The position numbers were made by a program, and so were the translations under genes. From CAZYFH01 sp965249175 (GTDB lineage: Bacteria; Acidobacteriota; Vicinamibacteria; Vicinamibacterales; UBA8438), in contig OZ252227.1 in assembly GCA_965249175.1 (NCBI GenBank), positions 558,001 through 622,000 of the forward strand: DNA of 64,000 nucleotides, given 5' to 3'. This document shows, piece by piece, positions 51,320 to 60,109 of this stretch. The notes under the pieces are model-generated. The model was not told the origin of the DNA, searched no databases, and saw only the letters and a list, made by a program, of their open reading frames with translations. How positions within the stretch are numbered: position 1 is the stretch's first letter; every line of letters begins with the position of its first letter.

Positions 51320-54244
51320 GTGGTCACCCCGCGTCGTACCTGCCTCATTCGGGTTCCAACACTCCAAGCCCTTCAGCAGGTCGTTCACCGCGCAATCGTG
51401 GATGTGGGCAATACGCGCGGGGCCGACGCCGCGGTCCTGGTGCCCTCGCGGGCGGCCGCCGTGCAGCTGCGACGCACCCTTGCGGGCGCCGGGCCGACCA
51501 GTGAACGAGTCCCCTCGGTGCCACTGCTGACCCGCGAGGAATGGCATCAACAGCTGCATGCGCGACTGGATGGCGCACCGCCACTCCTGGCCACCGTCGA
51601 ACGCGAGGGACTCATGCACGCCGGGGCGCGCGATGCGGACGCGGCGGGCGCCGCGCCGCCGTTTCGGCTCCGACCCGGGCTCATCGGAGCCATGCTGGCG
51701 TTCTACGACGAGCTCCGGCGGAACGGTCGACCGGTGGAGACGTTCGAGCGGTTGATGGTCGAGGATCTCGACGCGAGCGCGGTGGCCGACCGCGGCGCCC
51801 GCCGCCTGCTACGCCAGACGCGCTTCTTGGCCGCGGCGTTCCGGGCCTACGACGAACGGGTCGAGGCGGCTGGGCGATTCGATGAGCACCGCTTGCGACA
51901 GCGGCTCCTCGATGCTGAGGTCGAGCGGCCGTTGACGGACCTGATCGTGACCGTCGCCGATAGTGTCGCGCAGCCAGCCGGACTCCACCCGGCCGATTTC
52001 GACCTGCTCGCCCGGTTGCCCGGATTGGCGCGGGTCACACTGATCGCGACCGACGCGGTCCTCGATTGCGGGTACGCGGAACGGCTCGACACGCTGCTCC
52101 CGGGGATTGACCATGACCGGCCCGCGGTCGACGTGCGACGGCCCACGTTGGTCATACCGCCGGCGTCGGATGCGCGGTCGCACTTCGTGTGGCGCGATCG
52201 CGAGGAGGAACTGCGCGAGGTGGCCCGCGCCGTCGCTCGCGCCGAGGGGCCGCCGGGGGAGTGCCATCACGCGCGCACGGCGGTCGTCGTCGCGCGACCG
52301 CTGCCCTATCTGTATCTGGCCGCGTCGGTGTTCGCCGAGCATGGTGTTCCCCTCGAGACGCACGACTCGCTGCCGCTAGCGACCGAGCCGTTCGCCGCCG
52401 CCGTCGATCTCGTGCTCGCGTTCGTCGGCGCGAATTTCGACCGGGCGTCGACGTGTGCCTTGCTTCGGTCTCCCCATTTCGTGTTCGTGGCCGGCGAGGA
52501 CCCGATCGGCCCGGCGGACGTTCGCGCCCTGGAACGCCGTCTCGAAGTGCACGGCTACGGCGGGGGCCGGGAGTCTCTCCGCCGGCTGGCGACTGAGTGG
52601 TCGGCACGCCCGCGTCAGGGTCCTCGTCCTGGCCGCCAGTCGGACGCGCGCACCGCGGTGTCATGTGCGATCGAGCTTGCGGACGAGCTCGCGCCGCTCG
52701 GCGACCCTGCACCAGGGAGCCGCCTCCTCGCGGTGCTGCTGTCGTTCCTCGACCGCCACGCCGGCCCATCGCCCGCCGGTGACGTCGGAGCGCGCGAGAC
52801 CGCCTCGCGCCTCGCCATTCGGACCGGACTGGAGCGATTGCAGCGTGCGGGACGCGCGCTCGACGACGCCGAGCCACCGACGGACCTGGCAGGCCTCACG
52901 GCGCTCGTGCATCGATGGATCGAGGGCCAAACCGCGCCCGCCCGCAGCGGTGCCCCAGGGGTGCAGCTACTTGATACGGAGGCGGCGCCCTACGGTCGGT
53001 TCGACGCCGTGTTTCTGGTCGGTCTTGTCGACGGCGAATGGCCCAACCGGCCGGGTCGCAACATCTTCTATCCGCCCGGCATGCTTGCGGATCTCGGATG
53101 GCCGCACCCGCGCGCACGGCTTCGGGCATTCCGGGCTGGGTTTCGGGACCTGATCAACCTGGCCCGCGGGCGCGTGCAGCTGTCGACGTTCGCGCTGGAG
53201 GACGACGCGGTGGTCACCGCATCGACCTTCCTCGACGATGCGGCGGAGGTCGGTCTCGACCGCGAGGTGACCGACATCGTGGCGATCGACCCCGCGGCCG
53301 TCGATGTGTCCCAACCGGGACCCTCCGGGGTGGCGTCCCAGTGGCTGGCGGTCCGGCTCGGGCGGCACGCGCGCGATGCTGACTTCCATGGGTTCGTCGG
53401 CGCAGAGGCGCGCGGACCGTACGCCGTCAGCTCGCTCGAACGGTATCTCGAGTGTCCGTTCAAGTACTTCGCGCGGCGGACCCTCGCTCTCGAAGAAGAA
53501 GCGGAGGACGCGCGCACGCTGACACCACAGCAACGCGGGCTCTTTCTTCATCGCGTCTTCGAGGCGTTCTTTGCTCGCTGGCAGGCGGATGGTGAAGGCG
53601 CCATCACGCTGGCCAACCTCGAGTCCGCGCTCGCCCGATTCCACGACGTCGCCGACGCGGAGCTCGACCGGCTGCCGTCCAGTGACCGCCCCGTGGCTCG
53701 GACGTGGCTTCTCGGCTCAGCCGCGGCGCCGGGGCTGGCCGAGCGTCTCTTCATGACCGAGGTCGAGGACCCGGCCGAGGTCATCGAGCGCCTGCTGGAA
53801 TTCCGCATCGATGGCGAGTACGAGCTGAGTGATGGAAAGACGCGGCATCGGATCGCGCTGCGCGGGACCGCCGATCGGATCGACTTGCACGCGGATGGGT
53901 CGTTCCACGTCATCGACTACAAAGCCAACCGACCGCCCCACCCCGCACGGGCGCTCCAGCTGCCCGTCTACGCTCAATGCGCCGAGCAGCGGCTGTCCAC
54001 TGGACGTGACGGCGAGTGGCGAGCCACACATGCGTCCTACGTCGCGTTCGGCGACCCACGGCTTCGAGTGTCGGTGCCAGGTGGCGACATGACCGGGGCG
54101 ATGCGCGACGGGGAACGGCGGCTCGTCGACGCCGTGCAATCGATCGAGCGCGGCGACTTTCCGCCCCGACCCGCCGAGATCTTTCGCTGCCAGTTCTGCG
54201 CGTATCCCACGGTGTGCCGCAAGGACTATGTCGGAGTCGAGTAG
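51320..54244 (+). CDS. addB: AddB-like nuclease subunit of a double-strand-break repair enzyme
   Basis: The 974-aa protein has an inactivated helicase-like N-terminal half (PSRAAAVQLRRTLAG) and a C-terminal RecB-type nuclease. YLECPFKYFARR holds the first Cys, and CQFCAYPTVC the last three, of a 4Fe-4S staple. The nuclease core is GTADRID ... FHVIDYKAN (Asp and Asp-Tyr-Lys). Together with the next gene it forms an AddAB-type helicase-nuclease for recombination repair. The stop overlaps the addA-like start by 17 bp. Confidence 0.88.
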   Translation: MVTPRRTCLIRVPTLQALQQVVHRAIVDVGNTRGADAAVLVPSRAAAVQLRRTLAGAGPTSERVPSVPLLTREEWHQQLHARLDGAPPLLATVEREGLMHAGARDADAAGAAPPFRLRPGLIGAMLAFYDELRRNGRPVETFERLMVEDLDASAVADRGARRLLRQTRFLAAAFRAYDERVEAAGRFDEHRLRQRLLDAEVERPLTDLIVTVADSVAQPAGLHPADFDLLARLPGLARVTLIATDAVLDCGYAERLDTLLPGIDHDRPAVDVRRPTLVIPPASDARSHFVWRDREEELREVARAVARAEGPPGECHHARTAVVVARPLPYLYLAASVFAEHGVPLETHDSLPLATEPFAAAVDLVLAFVGANFDRASTCALLRSPHFVFVAGEDPIGPADVRALERRLEVHGYGGGRESLRRLATEWSARPRQGPRPGRQSDARTAVSCAIELADELAPLGDPAPGSRLLAVLLSFLDRHAGPSPAGDVGARETASRLAIRTGLERLQRAGRALDDAEPPTDLAGLTALVHRWIEGQTAPARSGAPGVQLLDTEAAPYGRFDAVFLVGLVDGEWPNRPGRNIFYPPGMLADLGWPHPRARLRAFRAGFRDLINLARGRVQLSTFALEDDAVVTASTFLDDAAEVGLDREVTDIVAIDPAAVDVSQPGPSGVASQWLAVRLGRHARDADFHGFVGAEARGPYAVSSLERYLECPFKYFARRTLALEEEAEDARTLTPQQRGLFLHRVFEAFFARWQADGEGAITLANLESALARFHDVADAELDRLPSSDRPVARTWLLGSAAAPGLAERLFMTEVEDPAEVIERLLEFRIDGEYELSDGKTRHRIALRGTADRIDLHADGSFHVIDYKANRPPHPARALQLPVYAQCAEQRLSTGRDGEWRATHASYVAFGDPRLRVSVPGGDMTGAMRDGERRLVDAVQSIERGDFPPRPAEIFRCQFCAYPTVCRKDYVGVE

Positions 54245-57026
54245 CGAGCGGCAGCTGCCCTTGTTCTACGACGCCGTGAGCGCGGACGACGCACCGGTGC
54301 GTGTCGTCGCCACGCCTCGGGACAGTGCGGCGCGCGCGCGCGCCGTGGATCCCACGCGCAACGTCGTGCTTGAAGCCTCCGCCGGCACGGGGAAGACATC
54401 CGTCCTCGTTGCCCGGTATCTCAATCTCATCCGCGCTGGAGTCGACCCGGGCAACGTCCTGGCGATGACCTTTACACGGCAGGCGGCGGCCGAGATGCGT
54501 GAACGGATCATCGCCCAGCTGAGAGCTGAATCGACTGGCTCGGCGCCGGCGCAGGCGCGATGGCACGCGTTGCGCGATCGGCTGGCGGATATCGCGATCA
54601 GCACCGTCGACGCGTTCTGCCTGTCGCTGCTCAGGGAGTTCCCGCTCGAGGCCGACCTCGATCCTGGTTTTGGGATGGCGGATGAGACAGAGATACCGCG
54701 TATCATCCAGCAGGCGGTCGAGCACGCGCTCTCGGTGTGCAGTGCGATCGCGCGCGAGGACGCCAACCTGGCCATGCTGCTCGCGATGCTCGGGCCCTGG
54801 CGCGTGCGGGTGGCGCTGACCCATCTGCTCCGTCGGCGACTCGCGGTGCCTCCGGCGATTCATCGGTTTCTGGCGGCCGCGCCATCGGCAATGACGGGCG
54901 ACGAAGCATGCCGCCGCGCAGTCGGCCGGCTCGCGGATCGCCTCACCGGACATCGTTCCGCGCTCGAGCGGTTCTCGACGGACGGTCCTGTCGACCAGGC
55001 GGCGTTTGCCATCGTCGCGGCCGATCTGGCCGCCGTCGACGCGCTAGAAACGGCCGACGCGCCCCGTGTGCGCGCCGCGCTCGATCGCCTGCGTGAGTAC
55101 TTCCTCACGCGCAAGGGGACACCCCGCAAGACGTTCCCCGCTGGTCGGTTGAAGGCGGGCACGCCCGCTCATCGACGCTTTCGCGACGCCGCGCTCGCGC
55201 TGGCTCCCGTCGTGCACGACGTGGTGCGGGCCCTCGACCGCGACCTCAACGTCGCGATGGTGCGCGGTGTACAACGCCTCTTCGGCGTGGCGGTGACGGC
55301 GTACCGTCGCCAGCTCGAGTCGCGCGCGCTTCTTGATTTCTCCGATGTCCTCGAACGGGCGGTCGACCTGTTGCGGCAGATGGACGAGTTCGCACGCTCC
55401 CGCTACCGCCTGGAGTCGAGATACCACCACGTGCTGCTCGACGAATGCCAGGACACGAGTCGCACCCAATGGGAGCTGGTGTCCCTGTTGGTGCAATCGT
55501 GGGGCGAAGGCAGCGGCCTTGTACACGAAGCGCCCTTGCCCCCGTCCATTTTCATCGTCGGTGATCGCAAGCAGTCCATCTATCGATTTCGAGACGCCGA
55601 TGTCTCCGTCATGCAGGACGCGGTCGACGACGTCGCCGCGCTGCGCTCGGACGGGGAGACGGATGGCGCCGACGTGCGCCAATCGATCTCGCACAGTTTT
55701 CGCGCGGTTCCGACGCTACTTGGTTTCTTCAACGACCTGTTCGCCGCGGTGCCGAAAGCGCCGGCGCGCCGCGACGGCTTCCGGTTCGACGCGGAAGACC
55801 ATTTCCCGGCCGACGTGCCCGCCGGCGCCACCGCGGCCGCCGACCCGCCGCTCGGGGTTGTCGTTGGAGCGGATGTCGAACGTTGCGCCGCTGGAGTCGC
55901 TGCGGAGGTGATCCGGCTCTTGGAGGCCGGCGTCGTGCGCGATCGCCACACGGGTGAGCCGAGGCCCGCGCGGCCGAGCGACGTGGCCATCCTGTTCAGG
56001 TCTCGCGAAAGCCATCGTGAGTTCGAGCGCGCGTTGGGGACGAGCGGGGTGCCGGCAGCGGTATACAAGGGCATCGGCTTTTTCGATGCCGACGAGATCA
56101 AGGACGTGCGCGCGCTGCTCCGGTATCTGGCGCACCCGCATTCGGAGCTTCGGGCGGCGGCGCTCCTCCGGTCCCGCCTGATACGCGTGTCGGACCCCGG
56201 GCTCGTGCACCTGGCCGGGCACCTGGCGGAGGCGCTCATCGCCGAGGAGCCGCCGTCGGCCGTCAGCGCGTTGTCGGCCGATGACCGGGGTGTGCTCCTG
56301 CAAGCCAGGGTCAGCATCCCCGGATGGCTTGCGCTCGTCGATCGCCTGCCGCCGGCCGAGGTGCTCGACCGTGTGCTCGAGGAGGCAGCGTACTCGGCCG
56401 AGCTGGGAACCATGCGTCGGGTCCAGGCGCGTGAGAACGTCAAGAAGATCCGGAGCCTCGTGCGCCGGGTCCAAAACCGCGGCTACGCCACGATGGCCCG
56501 TGTGGCCGAGCACATCGACCACCTGTCCGGCGATGTGTCGAATGCCATCGTCGAGGCCTTCGAGGCCGTGCAATTGATGACGATTCACGCCGCCAAGGGC
56601 CTGGAGTTTCCGATCGTGTTCCTCGTCGACGTGGGCCGGGGAACCGGCACGCAGGTTCCGGCGATCCGTGTCGTGACCGGGGCCCGTGATGGCACGCCGT
56701 CCGTCTCGGTCTGGCCATACCGCACGGCCGCGGACGAGGACGAGCGCCTCGGCGACCTGGAGGAGACCAAACGTCTGCTATACGTCGCGGCGACCCGGGC
56801 GCGAGATCGACTGTATCTCGCTGCAGTCACCCGGGACGAAAAGGTCGCGGTCAATCGCGGCAGCCTGGGGGAGGTGCTTCCTCCCGACTTCACCGCGACG
56901 CTCGAGCGTGCGATCCAAGCGTCGGCGACGCGACTCGAGTGGACGGGGTCGAGCGGCCACACCCATGTGCTCGTGCTCCACGCGGGCGCCGCCACCGCCG
57001 CCGATCGTGAGGGACGAGGACCGTAA
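54228..57026 (+). CDS. addA: AddA-like UvrD-family helicase without a visible C-terminal nuclease
   Basis: The 932-aa protein has the UvrD/RecB helicase motifs: Walker A LEASAGTGKTSVL, motif Ia TFTRQAAAEMRERI, motif II HVLLDECQDTSRTQWEL, motif III VGDRKQSIYRFRDAD, motif V LMTIHAAKGLEFPIVFLVD and motif VI LLYVAATRARDRLYL. It ends about 60 residues after motif VI, where classical AddA (about 1,200 aa) continues into a nuclease domain. No nuclease motifs are seen in other frames downstream. The complex would therefore have a single nuclease, in AddB. Confidence 0.88.
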   Translation: MSESSSERQLPLFYDAVSADDAPVRVVATPRDSAARARAVDPTRNVVLEASAGTGKTSVLVARYLNLIRAGVDPGNVLAMTFTRQAAAEMRERIIAQLRAESTGSAPAQARWHALRDRLADIAISTVDAFCLSLLREFPLEADLDPGFGMADETEIPRIIQQAVEHALSVCSAIAREDANLAMLLAMLGPWRVRVALTHLLRRRLAVPPAIHRFLAAAPSAMTGDEACRRAVGRLADRLTGHRSALERFSTDGPVDQAAFAIVAADLAAVDALETADAPRVRAALDRLREYFLTRKGTPRKTFPAGRLKAGTPAHRRFRDAALALAPVVHDVVRALDRDLNVAMVRGVQRLFGVAVTAYRRQLESRALLDFSDVLERAVDLLRQMDEFARSRYRLESRYHHVLLDECQDTSRTQWELVSLLVQSWGEGSGLVHEAPLPPSIFIVGDRKQSIYRFRDADVSVMQDAVDDVAALRSDGETDGADVRQSISHSFRAVPTLLGFFNDLFAAVPKAPARRDGFRFDAEDHFPADVPAGATAAADPPLGVVVGADVERCAAGVAAEVIRLLEAGVVRDRHTGEPRPARPSDVAILFRSRESHREFERALGTSGVPAAVYKGIGFFDADEIKDVRALLRYLAHPHSELRAAALLRSRLIRVSDPGLVHLAGHLAEALIAEEPPSAVSALSADDRGVLLQARVSIPGWLALVDRLPPAEVLDRVLEEAAYSAELGTMRRVQARENVKKIRSLVRRVQNRGYATMARVAEHIDHLSGDVSNAIVEAFEAVQLMTIHAAKGLEFPIVFLVDVGRGTGTQVPAIRVVTGARDGTPSVSVWPYRTAADEDERLGDLEETKRLLYVAATRARDRLYLAAVTRDEKVAVNRGSLGEVLPPDFTATLERAIQASATRLEWTGSSGHTHVLVLHAGAATAADREGRGP

Positions 57027-57202
57027 CCGGACGCATTGATGGCCCGACGGCAGGTCCGCGGGCGCGGCGAGCTCCGCCGCCGCGCCGGTCGGTCGTCAAT
57101 GGTCGAGCGGAATCGTGATACCGCGTGAAGTTCCTTGGGCCAGACCCCCTGTGGGTGCGCGCGACGTCGCCCGATAATCAATCTCGAAGGTCAGAGACGC
57201 TC

Positions 57203-57436
57203 ATGAACACGGTCCACGCGCCCGATGTGTCGTCACCCTTCGAACTGCAGATGCTGTCGTCGCTTCCGTGCGGGTGCGTGGCCGCCGACTATCGCGCGCC
57301 CACGCTGGCTGTTGACCTGATCGCGCTCGAGGTGAAGGGCCCACACTGCACGGTACCCGACCATTGGGCCGGTGGCGTACTGGGTCTCTGCGAATCGATG
57401 GATGACGAGCCCGCGGTCAGACGGGACGCCGCGTGA
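57203..57436 (+). CDS. Small hypothetical protein
   Basis: The 77-aa product (MNTVHAPDVSSPFELQMLSSLPCGCVAADYRAPTL...) has a CGC pair and a further Cys in KGPHCTVPDHWAGGVLGLC. No family is recognised. The ATG at 57203 is preferred over an upstream in-frame one. It is followed by a long inverted repeat. Confidence 0.45.
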   Translation: MNTVHAPDVSSPFELQMLSSLPCGCVAADYRAPTLAVDLIALEVKGPHCTVPDHWAGGVLGLCESMDDEPAVRRDAA

Positions 57437-57450
57437 AGGCGGCCGGATCC

Positions 57451-57529
57451 TAACCCCAGAGCTCCCTTGAGTTGATGCGCCTGGCTTGTGCTGGACGCCG
57501 ATGGCCGCGTTGGTTGAGCTCTGGGGTTA
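57451..57529. repeat. 14-bp perfect inverted repeat with 51-nt loop between converging genes
   Basis: TAACCCCAGAGCTC at 57451-57464 is exactly inverted at 57516-57529. It lies between the ends of the 57203 (+) and 57530 (-) genes. It may act as a bidirectional terminator or be the ends of a very small mobile element (79 bp). Confidence 0.55.
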
Positions 57530-57718
57530 TTAATCTCGGAGCAGGCCCGGGTCGCTGTCGAGACGCTCGACCCACAGCGCGGCGTGGGCTTCGGCCTCTT
57601 GTTGCGTTTGGCCGACGAGGACGGCGGCGCCGGCCGGCTTCTCCTCGGCGTTTCGTGTCGCCCACGCGACCCAATGCCCCCCGCGCGCCTCGCTGTGAAT
57701 CTTGTAGCTGGCTTTCAT
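57530..57718 (-). CDS. Small hypothetical protein
   Basis: The 62-aa product starts MKASYKIHSEARGGHWVAWATR and ends with EAEAHAALWVERL. A beta-hairpin-like head followed by a helix is visible. It resembles in layout the small protein at 49424. No function is known. The ATG at 57718 is preferred over one 21 bp upstream. Confidence 0.5.
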   Translation of the reverse strand: MKASYKIHSEARGGHWVAWATRNAEEKPAGAAVLVGQTQQEAEAHAALWVERLDSDPGLLRD

Positions 57719-57823
57719 GATGACCCAGCGATCGTACAACAGGCGAGCACGCTTTCGGCGATCTCTGGTACAATTTCGTGATCGGCTGACCGCGGAACAG
57801 CCCGCCGAGAGGAGTCGCGGACG

Positions 57824-58048
57824 ATGGCGTTAGCGTGCCCGAGTTGCGAGAACGAGAAAACCTTTCAAGTCAAGACGTTGCAGCTGCACTTGCTGCAGGT
57901 CGGGGAACTGGGATTCGACGTTGGAGAAGAGGGCAAACCGGTCGTCCTCGAATTGCTCTGCGACGAGTGCGAAACGTCGATCGAGCTCGCGGAGATCGAT
58001 CTGGAAACGAGGCAGGAGGTGCTTCTGCGCCTTGGCGCCCGCGCCTAG
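57824..58048 (+). CDS. Small zinc-ribbon protein
   Basis: The 74-aa product has CPSC at residues 5-8 and CDEC at 46-49 (LACPSCENEKTFQVKTLQLHLLQVG ... ELLCDECETSIELAEIDL). A GAGAGGAG-like site precedes the ATG. Function unknown. Confidence 0.6.
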   Translation: MALACPSCENEKTFQVKTLQLHLLQVGELGFDVGEEGKPVVLELLCDECETSIELAEIDLETRQEVLLRLGARA

Positions 58049-58123
58049 ATTATTGCGGTAGCGGTCATCGACGCACGGTTTCGGGCTGCGGTCTCGGCTC
58101 CCGAGGCCGATGCGCGGCACCCG

Positions 58124-58306
58124 TCACGAGTTCTCTGATCGCGGCGCCTCGTCTGCCTCCGACGCCTCCTCGAAGTAGTCACACTCCGGGCACTCCCACT
58201 CGACGAGCATGCGGCGCACGGTTTCCGACGTGCCCGGAATCGCCGAGATCTGTTCCCGCTCACGCAGCCGCATGAACTCGGTGCACATGGGGCACTCGCG
58301 CTTCAT
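58124..58306 (-). CDS. Small zinc-ribbon protein
   Basis: The 60-aa product from the ATG at 58306 has CPMC and CPEC pairs (MKRECPMCTEFMRLREREQ ... WECPECDYFEEASE). It has an acidic tail. An in-frame extension to 58417 is Arg/Pro-rich and looks non-coding. Function unknown. Confidence 0.6.
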   Translation of the reverse strand: MKRECPMCTEFMRLREREQISAIPGTSETVRRMLVEWECPECDYFEEASEADEAPRSENS

Positions 58307-58425
58307 ATGTAGTCGGGGCTTCGCCCCGAACCCACGCGGCCGCTCCGCGGGGACCCCGAGGGCCCCACGCCGCGGCCGCAGGACGCGCATGTGCGCGCCC
58401 TGGTCCGTGAGTGCCAAGGACAGGG

Positions 58426-58647
58426 TCAGTCACGGTAGCCGCAAATCAAGCATTGCCACCGTTGCGGCTTTGGAGCCTGCGGGCCGGTGCCGGCCGCCAA
58501 GGTGACGACTGCTTCCCAAGAGGGCTGGGTCGGCTCGAGGATGCCCCCGCAATCGGGACACAGACGCAGGGGATTGTCGACCGAACCGCGCGCGCGCGGC
58601 GGCTGCGCATCGGGCATCGGCACACAATCGTAGCACCCGCCCACCAC
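58426..58647 (-). CDS. Small zinc-ribbon protein
   Basis: The 73-aa product has GGCYDC at the start, LCPDCGG in the middle and WQCLICGYRD at the end, so up to three CxxC pairs. A GTG start at 58647 is used because it includes the first pair; an ATG at 58617 would exclude it. Its 5' end faces the DnaJ-like gene (38 bp between). Function unknown. Confidence 0.55.
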   Translation of the reverse strand: MVGGCYDCVPMPDAQPPRARGSVDNPLRLCPDCGGILEPTQPSWEAVVTLAAGTGPQAPKPQRWQCLICGYRD

Positions 58648-58685
58648 CTTGACAACGGCCGGAACGCGCTCCTATCGTACTGATC

Positions 58686-59315
58686 GTGTCCGACTACTAT
58701 CGGATTCTCGGCGTCTCCAAGGGCGCTGATCTGTGTGAGATCCGGCGTGCCTACTGGGCGCTTGCCAGACGCCTACAGTCTGGTCCCGACAGGGAGATGG
58801 GAGGCGAGCGTCTCCGCAACGTACGCCGCGCCTACCACACCCTCGGTGACTGGGGCCGGCGCCGTGCGTACGACGGCCACCCCGTCGGTGGGATCGACGG
58901 CCACGGTGTGCGCATGGACCGCCAGGTCGTCGCGTTCTCGGACGACGTCGCCCTCGACTTCCCCGCGATGGGGGAGCTCGTGCATCGGATCCGCGAAGCC
59001 TTCTTTGGTGCGGACGGCGATCCGGCAGCCGCAACACAGACGACCCAGGTTGAGCTGACGCCACGCGAAGCCGACCATGGGACCCAGGTGCCCGTCGCGC
59101 TGGAGATGTCTCAGACCTGCCCGGTGTGCGGCGGGCGGGGCGAGATGTGGGCAGAGGCGTGCGGCGTGTGTCGCGGGACCGGCTGCGGCCGTTTGTCTCA
59201 TCAGATGCAGTTGCGCGTGCCGCCAGGCGTTCGCCACGGCACCCGCCTGCGTTTCTCGGTCAACCCGCCCTATGCTGCCGAGACCTTGGTCGAAGTTCGG
59301 ATCGCCATCCAGTAG
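58686..59315 (+). CDS. DnaJ-like protein with a degenerate HPD motif and a single zinc-finger pair
   Basis: The 209-aa protein has an N-terminal J-like domain (DYYRILGVSKGADLCEIRRAYWALARRL), but the loop reads QSGPDRE where HPD is needed to stimulate DnaK. The middle holds one zinc-binding unit (CPVCGGRGEMWAEACGVCRGTGC). The C-terminal part (LRVPPGVRHGTRLRFSV) matches the substrate-binding domain of DnaJ. It is much shorter than DnaJ (about 370 aa). It may hold clients without activating DnaK. Confidence 0.75.
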   Translation: MSDYYRILGVSKGADLCEIRRAYWALARRLQSGPDREMGGERLRNVRRAYHTLGDWGRRRAYDGHPVGGIDGHGVRMDRQVVAFSDDVALDFPAMGELVHRIREAFFGADGDPAAATQTTQVELTPREADHGTQVPVALEMSQTCPVCGGRGEMWAEACGVCRGTGCGRLSHQMQLRVPPGVRHGTRLRFSVNPPYAAETLVEVRIAIQ

Positions 59316-59320
59316 GCGGG

Positions 59321-59626
59321 TCACCGCGGCGGCGGATCGTTGGTGCCCGGTAACGTCCAGGGCCCGCAGCGCGCAAGGCGCCTGATCGCCAGCCCGGCGC
59401 CTCTCACCCATCCGAACTCCCTCACCACCGCCTCGCCATACCGACTGCAGGTCGGCGTGAACCGGCAGGTCGTCGGAAACATCGGAGCAATCACACGTCG
59501 GTAGCCGTGTATGCCGACGATGGCCAGTGTTGCTCCCAACTGGCGGCTCGGGGCACGACTCGCGTCAATGCTGAGAAGGGCGATCGCGGTGAGGAGCACC
59601 ACGCCGGCCACGAGCTTCTGTCGCAC
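59321..59626 (-). CDS. yidD: YidD membrane-protein insertion efficiency factor
   Basis: The 101-aa protein has an N-terminal hydrophobic stretch and the YidD core IHGYRRVIAPMFPTTCRFTPTCSRYGEAVVREFGWVRGAGLAIRRLARCGPW-type pattern (three conserved Cys). It is small for a protein with that N-terminal anchor but otherwise typical. It lies away from rpmH/yidC, its usual neighbours. Confidence 0.88.
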   Translation of the reverse strand: MRQKLVAGVVLLTAIALLSIDASRAPSRQLGATLAIVGIHGYRRVIAPMFPTTCRFTPTCSRYGEAVVREFGWVRGAGLAIRRLARCGPWTLPGTNDPPPR

Positions 59627-59638
59627 GGCTCAGGGGAT

Positions 59639-60040
59639 TTAGAAGCGGTCGGCGTAATGGCTGACGTTCGGCACCAGGAATCGTGTGCCCTGCAGCCCTT
59701 TGGCGATGCAGACGATGTGCAGACCCAGAATCGCGACCTGCACGAGGGGCAAGAAGAAGCACCCCAGAAAACCAGTCAACGCGCTGAGGATGCTCAGCGC
59801 GAAAAACACGGCGATCTCGGCGCCAAAGAGCACCAACCCGTGCTTGGCGTGCCACTGGACCTCCGGATCGTCCTTCTCGACGAGGAGCGGCACCAGCGCG
59901 AGCAACCACAGATAGGCGAGCACGATCATGATGCCCCGGTTGGGCGAGGCGGTTCCGCTCGGCGGTGGCGGTGGTGTCGCTGTGGGCGGAGGTGGACGCG
60001 GTGGGGGCTGCGGGACTTCAGGTGCCGGCTCGTCGCTCAT
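59639..60040 (-). CDS. Proline-rich DUF4870-like membrane protein
   Basis: The 133-aa protein has a cytoplasmic Pro-rich tail (residues 5-30) and three hydrophobic helices (37-54, 72-92 and 95-115) with the DPEVQWHAKHGLVLF motif between the first two, as in DUF4870/Tic20-like proteins. Function unknown. It lies 12 bp before yidD on the same strand. Confidence 0.75.
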   Translation of the reverse strand: MSDEPAPEVPQPPPRPPPPTATPPPPPSGTASPNRGIMIVLAYLWLLALVPLLVEKDDPEVQWHAKHGLVLFGAEIAVFFALSILSALTGFLGCFFLPLVQVAILGLHIVCIAKGLQGTRFLVPNVSHYADRF

Positions 60041-60109
60041 CGACTGGCAGTCTTACATAGGCCAGTCGTTCTTGTCACTCGGATTCAAAAGTCGATAAGC
60101 TTGTCGCGC

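Noticed and set aside
59507..60109. 200-residue extension upstream of mrp
   Set aside because: It is antisense to yidD and the DUF4870 gene, which have clear domains; the Mrp family starts at the ATG at 60110.
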